Shown: positions 37,180-49,729 of the stretch, piece after piece | How positions within the stretch are numbered: position 1 is the stretch's first letter | Layout: each line of letters starts with the position of its first letter | DNA from: Dryocosmus kuriphilus | Lineage: Eukaryota > Arthropoda > Insecta > Hymenoptera > Cynipidae | Length of the DNA: 64,000 nucleotides | Direction: 5' to 3' | Assembly (NCBI GenBank): GCA_038277395.1 | Contig: CM076190.1 | Location: 126,696,197 to 126,760,196 of the forward strand | Translations under genes and position numbers: made by a program | The notes under the pieces: generated by a model | What the model saw: only the letters and a program-made list of their open reading frames with translations | Database searches by the model: none | Told to the model about the DNA's origin: nothing

Positions 37180-39395
37180 TAGGCGTAGGGGTAGGGATGT
37201 GACGAACCCATCGTCCGGGAGCTTAACCTCTTGCAGTTAGCCATGTTGTGTTGGGTTAACCCCCCCCCCCCCCCCCCCCCCACAACAAATATTGCGATTA
37301 TAAGAACTCTAATGCGCAGTGCCACCCACAAGTCACAACCGGTCTTTTTCGGATGGGGACCACGGTTCAGTTGGGCGTGTCAATAGGATTGAACCAACAA
37401 GTCGACGACCTGGCAATGACCACGGACAAATGCGAGGACAGCGCATGAAATGGACGGTCCAACTCAAGAGGACATCCTTACATGCTGTCAGGGAAGCTCA
37501 TCCGCGAGAACAGGATACATGCGGAGGCTTTATGAGTTGATATGCACCCGGAACATGCTCATGCAACAACTGAACAAGTGCAAACTACTTACCATCCAGC
37601 AGCACTGGACGCAAAAAATAACAGCTCTTGTAACAGCAAAGCACTTGCTTGAACAGCGTTAAAAGGATACAGCAAAATTCCATCTTTGCTACTAGTAGTC
37701 CTTCCCGTCCGTTTAAAAATGAGTAAAGCCCGTCAAAAAACAGCTCAATCGAGAAGAGATCGAGGTCTTCTGGAAAGGGGTATATGGAGAGACTTGTCTG
37801 CTGAAGAAAGACGCAGCAAATATAACGCTCTTTCGAAACTTTTGTCATAGAAAAGGTTTGGATGATCCAGCGGAAGAGGTTCCGCCAATTACTGTGGAAG
37901 AAGTGAAAAAAGTAGTCCTTAGAACTAAGAACTTTTCAGTGCCGGGTCCAGATAAAATTAACAACTTTTGGTGGAAGAAATTTTCTTCCACTCACAAATA
38001 TCTGGCTTGTCTGTTCACTTGCTTCATTAACGGTGAACAATCTGTTCCGCAGTGGTTGGTGGCAGGACGTACGGTACTGATTCCAGAAACCGGAGACTTG
38101 TCGGATCCAAAGAACTACAGGCCAATAGCTTGTTTAAATACCTGTTACAAGCTATTCACTGGCATCCTTAAGGAGAGGATATTAATATCTATTGAGCCAG
38201 TGTGAAGCACAGTAGTTGAACAACGCGGATGCAAGAGAGGCATGGCAGGTTGCAGGGAGAACTTGTTAATAGACAGGTGTGTGACGCAAGATTCGATTCG
38301 GTATCGACGCAACATTTCCATGGCTTGGATTGACTATCGCAACCCAGTGGGCATGTAGGTCCTAAAGTTGTCCTACATATGTCTTTTGGCGGATGTCTTG
38401 AGGACGTTCTGAGGACCTTTCAAAGACATGAAAAGAGCCAAAGGATGTCTTAAAGACGTCAAGTCACGAGACATAGAGGTACATTCTAAGGACGTCTTTA
38501 GGATGTCCCGGTGTCCACTGGGAAAGCATTTGATTCTACGAACGAGCTGATCATCAAGTTCCTTGAGTGTCTGATGGTACATCCAAGCATATTGAGGTGC
38601 ATAAGAGAGCTGATGCTTCTGTAGCGGACGAGATTTGTCGTAACAACTGACAACAGACAGGTGACAACAAGCTGTTCACCTACAGGAGAGCAGTTTTTCA
38701 GGGAGACTCTCTCAGTCTGCTTCTCTTCTGTATCTCCCTCTTGCCTCTAACCATTGTGCTCCAGGAGAATCACTGTGGATATCTATGTGGCCCGCTAAAA
38801 GAAAGAGAACATAAGGTCAACCATCTTTTATATATGGACGACCTTAAACTCTTTGTCTCTTAAAAGAGGACTTAAACATCCTTATGGCGACCTTAAGTAA
38901 ATACCCCCAGGCGATCGGAATGACCTTTGGTCTCGACAAATATGCTTGCCTCCACCTCTGGAAAGGAAAACTAGTAGAAGGATCCTCGTGTGACAATGAA
39001 GATATTGAGCTTATAGGCGGAAATACCATTCAGCATCTTGATAATGGACAGACATACGCATATCTGGGTATTCCGCAATCGGAAACCCAAGATGTTCGTG
39101 TGACAAAAGTGACTCTGCAAAAAAGGTATCATAAAATTCTCAGAAAAATTTAGGCTTTGAGTACCTGGGAGAAATAAGATTCAGGCGACTAATACGCTTA
39201 CTGTTATTTGTTGTATGTGCAAAAGAAAAATAAGTGTTCAGCGCAGGGAATTCGCAAAAATTCCCACTCTTGCTTATCTTCTAGACAGAAGGAGCAGATG
39301 TGGATGAGGTATATGTTTCAGTTGTTTTGGGATTGGTTTATCTACTAAAGAAACCATGATCTAAGCTTCCGAAGCCTACAACTCCTCTCACATAG
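37180..39395 (+). pseudogene. R4/Dong-type element B, decayed
   Basis: A second R4-clade family. From about 37190 it has leader-like sequence with a 22-base C run (37260-37281), then scattered coding pieces. The best is 37858-38205, with KNFSVPGPDKINNFWWKKF and NYRPIACLNTCYK of the reverse transcriptase. The YMDD box survives at 38831-38842 but is followed within six codons by a stop. A MITE interrupts the conserved DYR-KAFDS motif at 38343. Differences from element A at the protein level show that it is a separate lineage. No 3-prime end is seen; copy A-prime begins at 39401. Confidence 0.75.
38343..38522. mobile_element. 180-bp MITE with CCCAGTGG termini
   Basis: Inserted in the DYRKAFDS codons of element B. 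Ends CCCAGTGG and CCACTGGG are inverted. The host reads ...CGCAA before and AAAGCA after; the expected codons CGC AAA GCA show a 2-bp target duplication AA (38341-38342, 38523-38524). The interior is rich in gtcctaa, gacgtc and gtctt words. A related element is at 61859-62079. Confidence 0.85.
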
Positions 39396-39400
39396 TAATA

Positions 39401-41640
39401 ATTGAGGTCCTCAGCGATATATAAGATCTCTCCACGCGTGATTCATCTTTTGTATCACGCCATGAGCACATGGTGCACAAGAATAAGGTGTTTTGGTCGC
39501 GGAGCGACGAGGGACACTCAATCCTTGTCAATTAAACAAGGCATCTTCCAAGAGCACTGTTTCAGTTCATTATGGTTCTGTTTAACCCTGAGCCTTTTAA
39601 GTAGGACACTCAACGACACGTTCTGCGGGTTTAATATAATGGCCCGAGTAGCTGAATCTCAGCTCACTCATCTCCTCGACATGGATGACTTAAAGGTTTA
39701 TGCTGGCTCAGAGGCAAAACTACAAAGTTCTCTCAACATCGTACTGCAGTTTTCCAATGACATCAGGATGAGTCTGGGTCTGGATGAATGTAGGAAAGTG
39801 CATCCATCCCGTCGAGAGATGATCACCTCACTGCAATAAAAGAGGCACTTAAGACTTCCTTTTCAAGAATACTGAATTTGGTCATGTCTACCGGTCTCAG
39901 TGCTATAAGAACATCACCAAGGCAAACACCTTTGCCATTTCTCTCCTAACATATTCCTTATTGGGTCAATATTGTGGTCTAAAACGGACCTCGAGGCTCT
40001 AAACAGAATCATCCGCGTGAGATTGTCTGAACATCGGATACACCACGAGAAGACGGCTGTGGAGAGAATAGTCCTACCATGCAAGCTTGGGGGCAGAGGA
40101 GTTTTGGATGTTCGACGGCTTTGTGACTCACTGTAACTGCATGTTACACAGCTCCGTGAATAATTCTACGATTAAATTTGAAGAATTGACCTGTATCCTC
40201 CTCTGAAGCTTGCAGTTGCCGCTTACCAAAACATAGGTCACCTAACTGTTGAACAGCTTAATATTCAATGGCGAGGCAAGCAGCTTGTTTCTATCCAAGA
40301 TTGAGTAATGAACACGGGGAACTACCAAAAGCAAGTCCTCAATATTAAGACGGTTATTGATGAGTGCCGCCTCTGTGTAAATCTAAATGAGACAATCAAT
40401 CACATCATTGATGGCTGTCCGATGCTTGTTTCGCAAGAATATATCCGTAGAAACAATGATGCTGCTGGGATTATCCACCAACAGATTGCCCTAAATCTTG
40501 GTTTGCTAGAGGAGTGTAAGCCTTATTACAAATACTCCTCGGTAAGAGGGTTAGAGAACGAACATCATCTCCTCTGATGGGACAGGAATATCCTGACAGA
40601 CCATCTAGTCAGGCATAATCGACCGGACTTCATCTGGTGGAACAAAGGCGATGACATGTCAGAATTATTGACATCAGTGTTCCCTTAAACAACAACATTC
40701 AGCTTCGGTATACTGAGAAGATCCAGAAATATGCACAGGGAACGCTCACGTGAGATGCATCCACTTGGAAGACCTGAGAGCTGGAAAATTTTTACATCTT
40801 ATACAGAAGGCGATACTACTCAACACCTGTCGCATCGTACGGAGTTTTCTCATTTCTGGGCGAATTAACAATGATAGCGGTTAATCTTCTTCTGTAATCA
40901 AGGCCATTCCACATACACGAAAAAAGGTTGATAAAGCCACGTTATACATTTTTACTTTTTAATCATTGTCTTTTACTCCATTTTAGCTATTTGTTTATTT
41001 TATTTTATCTGATTTGTAAATAGTTTCTTGTGAGTTCTTATTGTTATTATTATTATTATTATGGTTTTCGCTATCGTGTCGTGTATGTCCGTGTACGTTT
41101 GTGAAGTTATGTGTGTCGTTCATCGTTTGACATATTATATATATATATATATATAAAATCGTTTGTCTCAGACGCCGGTTCATAAATGTGGACGAATGCC
41201 CTGATTTCCATTCCCAGGTGTGTCTTTGACACTCTCTAAGGGGAGTGCTTTTGCCCCCTTGGCACCTGGGATAAGCATCGCTTGAATTTTTTTTAATTGA
41301 CTAATAAGAATTGAGGACAAATGTCTCTAATAATGTTTCCTGACAGGGGGCATTGTTCGTATAAAAAAAAAAAGAAACAACAAGCAATGGTTCTTCGAGT
41401 GTCTATCTAAAGCGTTTGTAAATTTCCGCCTGAGCAAAAGCTGCAATCCTTCATGATCGAGAGCAGGATTATTTTCTTTATTTGAGACGAATGCGCAAGT
41501 AGAATAATTTTTGAAACGGCATCTGCTATAGCAAGGAATCTACTAAGCACTTACAGCGTTCGCGACCGTGTTTATAGTAGCGAAGTACCGGGTCATGAGT
41601 ACCTTTGCGAGGAGGTAGGCCAAATAATAATAATTATAAT
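39401..41640 (+). pseudogene. 5-prime-truncated second copy of element A (A-prime)
   Basis: Similarity to element A begins at the IYKI-PRVI codons (34195 in A) and continues through the 3-prime untranslated region, ending gaggaggtaggccaa and a short TAA tract (41623-41640). It keeps sequence states that A lost: DMDD at the catalytic box, CRLC in the zinc knuckle and CGA in place of the 34594 stop. It has its own deletions, for example after 39838 and near 40285, and frameshifts. Truncation at the 5-prime end is usual for target-primed reverse transcription. Confidence 0.87.
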
Positions 41641-43240
41641 TCTTAAGACAAAAAGTAGGAAATATAATAATTTAAAATTGTTCATCCAGCTAGGTCACAG
41701 CTTTTATCCCGCTACGTCACAGGTCTGAAAACGCTCTGTTTCCTCCTGCTCTGCGGGTACTGAAAATCGAGTTTTCAATGGAAGTGTTGTGAAAAATATG
41801 TTTTTATCCAAATCTACAAATATATTACCACATTCAAATCTCATTTCGAAGAATCCGCGCACGTAGTGCTTTTATTCTTCCTCGCGAGATGCCTCTGAGA
41901 ACGACTTCCGGCAATTGCCTTTTTTTAAAGTCCAAATGAGGAGTTACCTAATGGTTCTGTATTCAGTTCTTCGTGTATAGCGGTCAGGAAAACAAGACGC
42001 TCGCGTGTTCATTTGCCTTTCAAAACAAAGAAAACATCCTCACTCTTCAAGGTAAGCCAAGTGTACTAAAATTTATCCAAAAAAAATACTTACATTTTTC
42101 TACTTTCCAATTATCAATCATGGACCTCATTAAACTCTTTCCGCCTAGCGGAATTTTAAAAAAATTAAAATATTCAATCTCAAGCTTCAATTCCGGATTC
42201 CCACTCACCCTCTACGGATATGTCTTCAATTACTTGAAAATGTCCAATTATCTGTATTTAATTGCATTGCACTACATTTCATTACATGTATCTAAATCAC
42301 ACGTTAAATTATATGCCACTCACTACTTTTGTATATTGTGTTTCAAAACACATGCAAAGTGTATAAATTGAAAATTTAGAGAAAGTTTGTGCGCAACAGT
42401 GTGACATGTGAAAAACGGAAAAAGAGTGTATGCAATGAAAAAAGTGAAAAACATAATAAAAGTGAAGTACATACAGCGAAAAAAGTGAAAAGCGTAAAAA
42501 AGTAAATTCTGTGGAAAGAAAAAAGATAAAAGGATAAAAGAGTGATATTGTATCTAAAGAGTAGAAACAATGAAAATAAGAAAAGATGGATTTTCCCTCC
42601 TGGTTCTAAAATTATAATCCGGGTTGTTGCACTTCTGTTAAACGAAGAACGTGATGCTGCAAAATATGCGTATATATAGTCTTAATTTTAGCTCGCATCA
42701 AGAAAGTGAACCCTTTGTAGGAGAGCATCTGTTTCTCTATGGCAGGTTCTATTTATAGCCGGAAGGTATAACACCATTTAATAAAATCTATTAAGTCATA
42801 TTTTCCTTTTCCCCACTCGTTTGAGAACCACTGCGGAATGCCCATTGATGCTGAGACTAATTAGTCACTGATACGATGTTTTCATTAACATGACAATTTT
42901 TCCACCCTTCATAATTTTCCAATGTTGATCAGTAAGTTAATCAGTAAAGTTGGTGCTAATTTAAGTAAAATGTGTGCTTCTCAGTAAATTTACGTAGGTA
43001 ACAGAAACATATAAAATTGTAGGTATGAAAATGTTATTTATTAGTATGATTCTAGGATTGAAAGGAAAAAGCAATCGAATCGATATTCGATCAGCAGATA
43101 CTAGATTCATGTTCATACTTTTTTATTCGAATGAATGAACACTGGCTGTAAGATTATTTGCTTCCATGAATGATAAAGGATGAAGGGCTACATTGTAATA
43201 TAGATTCTCTCTCGAGACAAAATATTCCCCTTTACTTTCA
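41641..43240. other. Unassigned region
   Basis: No convincing gene. A less AT-rich patch at 41860-42055 ends in a good donor-like tcaaggtaagcc (42048) and could be an untranslated first exon, but no downstream coding exon is evident. A 132-codon frame from 41973 runs through A/T-rich sequence and matches nothing. 42390-42560 is A-rich with repeated gtgaaaa words. Confidence 0.3.
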
Positions 43241-45111
43241 GGAATTTCACATAAAAGTCAATTTTCCCCCAAAAAGAGGTAAAAAGTAGTGAGGATAAAA
43301 TATGAAGAAAAAAAAGTAAAAGTAATAGTAGAAAGTTTTAGATTCAAAGGAGTGAATTATTAATCCCAACTATTTTTTACATTGTATTTGATTTGAACTA
43401 AGATTTGAATGAACCCAAATTCATCTTCAGATTTACGAAATTTTGAAATTTTTTCATATCAATGGAAATATGTCCGAGTTTTCTTAAATATTTCAGAATT
43501 GATACTTTAAACCGGTGAAGATTTTGCAACAACCTGAATTCTTTGTTATTGAAATTTGAAATAAATTTATCATTAAAATATTAGTTTAACATCTTTTTTT
43601 ACATATTCCATTTTTTAAAGGAAACTTTTTTTCGAAGATTAGTTTAGATTTTTCAAGGATTTTAAGTGTAGAATAAAAGTGATAGTAAAGAATTTAAATT
43701 TAGATTCAAAAGGAGTGAATGATAACATTTTTAAACTACATTTGGAAATTTGAAGTCAGATTTGAAAGAATCCAAATTGAGTTTCAAATTTTCGAAATTT
43801 TTTTCAAATCAATGAAAATCTTTTCAAGTTTTCTGAAATATTTCAAAATTTATACTCATCCTTGAAGATTTTGCAACAACATGAATTCTTCGCTATTCAA
43901 ATAAAAAAAATGTTAATCTTTAAAATATTAGTTAAAATTTTCTTTTCTTAATTTTTAATTTTTGAAGGGAAACTTTTTTCGAAGATTAGCTTAGATTTTC
44001 AAGGATTTTAAGTGTAGAACAAAAGTGATAGTAAAGAGTTTAGATTCAAAAGGAGTGAATAATCCGAACCATTTTATAAACAAAATTTGGAAATTTCAAG
44101 TCAGATTTGAAAGAATCCAAATTGATTTTCAAATTTTCGAAATTTTTTCAAATCAATGAAAATCTTTTCAAGTTTTCTGAAATATTTCAAAATTGATACT
44201 TACCTTTAAAGATTTTGCAACAACCTGAATTATTCGCCATTGAAATTTTAAAAAATTTTAATTTTTAAAATATTAGTTATAATTCTATTTTTAAAATTTT
44301 TTATTTTTGAAGGAAAACTTTTTTCGAAGAATAGTTCAGATTTTCAAGGATTTTAAGTGTAGAATAAAAGTGATAGTAAAGAGTTTAGATTTAAAAGGAG
44401 TGAATAATCCCAACCATTTTATAAACAAAATTTGGAAATTTGAAGTCAGATTTGAAAGAATCCAAATTCATTTTCAAATTTTCGAAAATTTTTCAAAATA
44501 ATCAAAATCTTTTCAAGTTTTCTGAAATATTTCAAAATTTATACCCATCCTTGAAGATTTGTAACAACATGAATTCTTCGCTATTCAAATTTAAAAAAAT
44601 TTTAATCTTTAAAGTATATTAAAATTTTCTTTTTTTAATTTTTAATTTTTTAAGGGAAACTTTTTTCGAAGATTAGTTCAGATTTTTAAGGATTTTAAGT
44701 GTAGAATAAAAGTGATAGTAAAGAGTTTAGATTCAAAAGGAGTGAATAGTCCGAACCATTTTATAAACAAAATTTGGAAATTTGAAGTCAGATTTCAAAG
44801 ACTCCAAATTCATTTTGAAATTTTCGAAATTTTCTCAAATCAATGAAACTCTTTTCAAGTTTTCTGAAATATTTCGAAATGTATACTCATCCTTGAAGAT
44901 TTTGCAACAACATGAATTCTTCGTTATTGGAATTTAAAAAAATGTAATCTTTAAAATACAGTGCTGGTTAAAATTTCTTTTTAATTTTTCATTTTTGAAA
45001 GAAAATTATTTCTGGAGACTAGTTTAAATTTTCAAAGATTTTAAGTCTACAATAATAGTGATAGTAAAAAGTTTAGATTCAAAGGAGTGAGTTAGAAATT
45101 CCAACAATTTT

Positions 45112-46327
45112 TACATTCTCATCAGAGAAGGTATTAGATTTATGCAAAATTTGACTTTCGCGGATTTCATGAAATCTTCACGTTTTGAGACCTGAATCCG
45201 AAAAAACTGTTTTTACGACGGTGTCTGTCTGTCTGTTATCGTCGTCGTCGTCGTCGTCGTTGGAGCCTGTTCCCACGATAACTTTGGAAGGACTAATCGG
45301 ATTGAAATGCGCTTTGGTACACTTCTTTAAGGGGTAAAAAGAAAGGACAAATTCGTTAACCAGCGATTTTTGACCAACGGTTATGGTTTTATCCATCAAA
45401 AACGGTTTTCACATAATCAAAAAATCCATTTTCCGGCTAAAATATGAGAGATACAAAAAAAATGTAAGAAAGTAAAATTGTTCATCTTAAAAAAATCTAC
45501 AAATTTTGTCCTAACCGTTTTTTTATAAAATTAACGGTTTTTGATTTAATCAAGAAAACGCTATTAAAATTTAAAAACTCTGGTTTCCCGCCAAAATATT
45601 CAAGATGCAAAAAAATGGCAAAGAACAAAGTTGTTCAATTTAAAAAAAGATCTACAAAATTTTTTTTAACCATCTTTTGATAAAGTGCACGGTTTTTGTT
45701 TTAATCGATACAACGTTATTAAAAATCAAGATTTTCAAATTTCCCGTCAAACTATGCAAGATACGGAAAAATAATAATAAACAAAGTTGCTCGCCTCAAA
45801 AAGATCTACAAATTTGCTTTCTATCATTTTTTTGAGCAGACGCGTAATTTTTGAGTTATTCGTGAAATATGTTATGAAATATAAAGAAAACCACTTTTCA
45901 GCAAAACTGTGCAAGATATGAGAAAATATTAACAAGCAGAATTGTTCACCTTGGAAAGAGCTACAAAATTTATTTATAAGTCTCATCGTTTTACTTTTAA
46001 GAATCGAAATCCTCTATTGTGAAAATTTGGAAAATCACTAAAAAACTTTACCAATCTACAATGTGTTTTAAAAAAATGTAATTATCGAGCGCGAAGCGCG
46101 AGTGTCATGATGAGAATGTATTCCTTAAGGGCGATAGGGTCTTCAGTAAAATAATTTCTTTTGTAATTTTTAATTTAAAGGTTTATATGAGCCATAAACA
46201 GCGAGCGCGTAGCGCGAGGTGAATAATCTATCGAGCGCGAAGCGCGAGTGCCAACAGACGCGCGCCCTAGGCGCTCTCATACTTCGCGCGAAGCGCGCGA
46301 CGAGAATGTTTCCGCGAAGCGGGCAGA
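45112..46327 (+). mobile_element. Family X copy 4, full length
   Basis: Same organisation as copies 2 and 3: head acattctcatcagagaagg, CTGTCTGTCTG then a GTC run, repeated aagat(a/g)c...aaaatatt internal blocks and a tail rich in gagcgcgaagcgcgag. It splits a unit of the 345-bp array after aacaattttt and before aaactgcatttg. ATTTTT occurs at both borders and may be the target duplication. Confidence 0.82.
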
Positions 46328-46559
46328 TTTTTTAAACTGCATTTGCAAATTTGAAATCAGATTTGAAAGAATTCAAATTCACTTATAAATGTTTGAAATT
46401 TTTTCAAACTGATGAAAACCTTTTAAAGTATTTTGAAATATTTCAAAATTAATGGTTACCTTTAAAGATTTTGCAAAAGCCTCAGGGCTTTGTTTACTTT
46501 TTTCATTTGTGGTTACTTAAAAGTTACATTTTTTGTTCGAAGTTACTAGAAGTTACTTC

Positions 46560-47270
46560 TTTATAGAAATTAATATAGTAATTTGTGTGAAACCTCTTAA
46601 AATCTTTCAAAATTCCTTGAAATTTGTTAAAATCTTTTGTACTCATAAAATGTCTTGAAGTCTCTCGAAATCTTTGGGAATTTTTAGATTTTTTAAATAT
46701 TTTCAAAATGATAAATCTACTCACGTGTTCAAAGTTGTAAGTGTTTACTTAAAAATGTATTTTTATAGCAATGTATAATAATTTTCATGAAGTCTCTTTA
46801 AATCTTTAAAAGTCACTTAAAATCTTTTGAACTTTTATAAAATCTCTGAAAATTTCTAAAAATTCCTTGAAATCTTTTAAACTTTTTGGCATTTTAATGA
46901 TTTAAAAATATTTCCAAAAACGGTGAATCTATTCGTGTGTCTAAAATTCTATGTGTCTTTAAAAACATATTTTTATAGCTTCAAACATAATTATTAAAAG
47001 ATAAGATCATTATTATTATTATTAAAACGATTTGTTCTTAGATTTATTAAACTGACTCTTTCGAATTTTTTGTGAAACCTCTTAAAATCTTTTAAAATCT
47101 ATCAAAATTCCTCAAAAACTTCAAAATCATTTGAAATCACTTCAAGTCTTTAAAAATCCCTGGAAATATTTGAAATTTTATGAAATAAAATGATTTATTC
47201 TTAGCCTTACTAAACTATTTCTTTTGAAATTTGTGTGAAATCTTTGAAATCTCTGGAAAAAGTTCATCTA
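46560..47270. repeat. Degenerate array of AAATCTTTNAAA words
   Basis: Words such as cttttaaaatcttt, gaaacctcttaaaatc and ctctcgaaatctttg recur irregularly. It is related to the long array in intron 1 of the coiled-coil gene, read in the other orientation. Confidence 0.6.
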
Positions 47271-47646
47271 AGTATAAGTAATTAAAAATTCTATTTAATA
47301 CTCTATAAACTTTGTGAAATTGCACTATTTTAAAATTTTGTGTTTTCGTGTTGGTTACGTTTTTACAAATTTTAGTTACTTTTTCGTTACTTCTTTTCTA
47401 AAAATATGGTTACCATTTTACTTTTTTTAAGCTTGAGTTTAAATTCAAATTCAAATTTTATTTGAATTTGAGCTCTTAATCTTTAAAATATTAAAATATT
47501 TTTTTAAAAAAATTTTTCATCTCTGAAAGGAAACTATTTTTGGAGACTAGTTCAGATTTTCAAGGATTTTCGTTCTAGAATAAAAGTGATAGTAAAAAGT
47601 TTAGATTCAAAGGAGTGAATTAGAAATTCAAATCATTTTTGCTTCC

Positions 47647-48408
47647 TCGTAGAGGAACCTTTGTAGTGGTGAAAAATACATTTTTCAAAAAAAGGTTTTT
47701 TCGAATGTATTTCAAGGGGCATATAATATGTCTTGAAAAATTGTCCGAAAATCTGTCACGCTTTTTTTTCGATCCTACAATATCTCGAGAACATGTACAG
47801 ATAAATTGATGAAATTTGGTAGATGTATTCTACTCCATACCACCTTGAATCTTGTAAAAAGGTTGATCAAAATATTTAAATTTAATGTTTTATGAATTTT
47901 TGTAATTTTTGCAAAATTTATTTTTCAACTGTAAGTTTTCAAATTCTCAAAATTCAAAGCTGATATAAGGAAAAGAAAGATTCCTTGTGTTGAGTCGAAT
48001 CAATTGATCTGATCAATTAATGCGTTTCACTGAAAAGTAAGAAAGTTATATTTAATTATAATTTTGAAGAATTGATTTTTTAACTATAAGTCTTCAAATT
48101 ATCAAAAATCAAGGCTGATGTAAAAAGAATGATTCCTTGTGTCGAGACGAATCGATTGACCTGTAAGGTGAATACATTCTATTGAAAAGTAAGAAATTTA
48201 TGGTTATTAATAATTTTTAAAAATTCAGTTTTCAGCTATAATTCTTCAATTTATCAACATTCAAAGCTATTGTAAGAAAAGAAAAGAAAAAGAAGAAGTG
48301 ATGGAGGTACTTTTTGGAAAGTGTTGAAGACAAGAAAAAGGTTGGAATTGTAGAAGAACAGAGAGAAAATGAGAAATGTTACAAGAGTTGATACACAACT
48401 TCACAGCT
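47647..48408. mobile_element. Insert Y in the 345-bp array, non-coding
   Basis: About 760 bases that interrupt a unit at the same point as family X copy 4. It starts with a small stem-loop (ttcctcgtagaggaa) and contains three related blocks of about 130 bases with gaaaagtaagaaa and gattccttgtgt words. No inverted ends or frame seen. The right edge near 48410 is set by the return of aaactgcatttg. Confidence 0.55.
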
Positions 48409-48719
48409 AGTTTAAACTGCATTTGAAAATTTGAAGTGACATTTTAAAGAATCCAAGGATATTTTCAAATTTTCGAAATTTTTTCAAATCAACGGAAATC
48501 TTTTCGAGTTTTCTGAAATATTGCAGAATTGATATATACCTTTGAAGATCTCGAAACAACCTGAATATTATCCTCTATTGATGTATAAAAAAAATTTCAA
48601 TCTTGAAGTATTAATTTTTTTTAAATTTATTTTTGAAAGTAAACTATTTTCGGAGACTAGTTTAGATTTTCAAGGATTTGAAGTGTAGAATAACAGAATG
48701 AGTGATCACAAGGAGGCTG

Positions 48720-49729
48720 TAAAAGAAATAACAGATGTGGCTCTAGATGGGCCACATGGCTCGCAGCAAGAACCTTTTTAATACCTATACACATGTGCAG
48801 TCCTCGACTTTCTGCATTTTAATAGGTTCAGGTGTTGAGCTTCTGGCTTCTACAAAGAATTCATTATTTGTGTACATTTTTGTCTTCGCAGTTCCTGATT
48901 TTGATAATAGAATGGAGATTTTCTCTCAAAAGAGGGCCACGAACCTTGACACAGAGATGAATCAATCACACAGCACGTTTCTTTCATTGTTTGGACTTTA
49001 ATAGAGATAATCAAAATTCAATGACACATTGGCATTGTCATAAAAATTGCACTTAGATTCTTTAATTGCAGTTACTTATTCTAAAATAAAAATTATTAAA
49101 GAAATTTAAAAAATTTAATTTTATTCGAATATCGGAAGCGCGTTTTGCATTAAAAGGTTCGAAATTTAAAACTTTGTATTCCATTTAGATATTTTGTGAC
49201 CTGGACCAATAGAAACGCTTCCAAAACGTTGGAAACGCTTCTACATTAGGAATATGTTTCAAACAAAGGTTAATAATAATAATGTTTGATTCAATTATAG
49301 TAACTAACTGAATTCAATTCTTTTGGATCCTAAATCCAACTATTTTAAAATTATTATTAACATTAATTAATTAGTACGTTAAAATTAATCACCTCTGTAT
49401 TCAGTGTCTACTAGAGTGATGATAACAATAATAACGCGATTTTCTGGGAGTTTTGTCGGCAAAAAGGTCATCAATGGTGATCCCAAATGTTCCTTATCTA
49501 CACGAGTTATTGAATTAATTATTCACGGAAAGGCGCTTACACTTATTCAGACATTCAAGATAAATGTGTCCATAGGCAAATATTGGAATTATCTAAATCC
49601 TCTGAAGTTCAGAGATACTACTTGTTACAACTTTTAATAGTGAAGTGTATATTCTTCGAGTGTAAAAATCTTTTATTTTATTTTTCTAGAGGCCGTTCTC
49701 CTGTCGATAAATAAAAGTTCAGTGTCGCC
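48720..49729. other. Upstream region of the secreted coiled-coil gene
   Basis: No repeat or gene is clear to 49690. A T-rich stretch ending tttttctag before aggccgttctcctg at 49690 looks like a splice acceptor, so a non-coding first exon probably lies upstream. Two short frames here show no recognisable features. Confidence 0.35.

Larger units (their letters stand above)
43250..48720 (+). repeat. Tandem array, unit about 345 bp, broken by two inserts
   Basis: Landmarks ttttcgaagattagtt, gtagaataaaagtgatagtaaa and ggaaatttgaagtcagattt recur at about 43630, 43975, 44320, 44655 and 45000, with further partial units near 47530-47640 and 48410-48700. Units are clearly diverged. The array is interrupted by a family X copy (45112-46327) and by another element (47647-48408). 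No coding frame is conserved across units. Confidence 0.85.

Noticed and set aside
41950..42000. tRNA-Asp-like words (gtgtatagcggtcagg)
   Set aside because: Only a D-arm-like stretch; no B box or closing acceptor stem follows.
42048..42056. Possible first exon and donor (aaggtaagc)
   Set aside because: No downstream exon in any frame could be matched, so no gene is called.
41973..42371. 132-codon frame after a less AT-rich patch
   Set aside because: Composition follows the surrounding AT-rich DNA and there is a good splice donor inside it (42053), so it is unlikely to be read as one exon.
43250..45105. 345-bp direct repeats as a CRISPR-like array
   Set aside because: Units are long, adjacent and diverged, with no short identical repeats or unique spacers; the window is eukaryotic.
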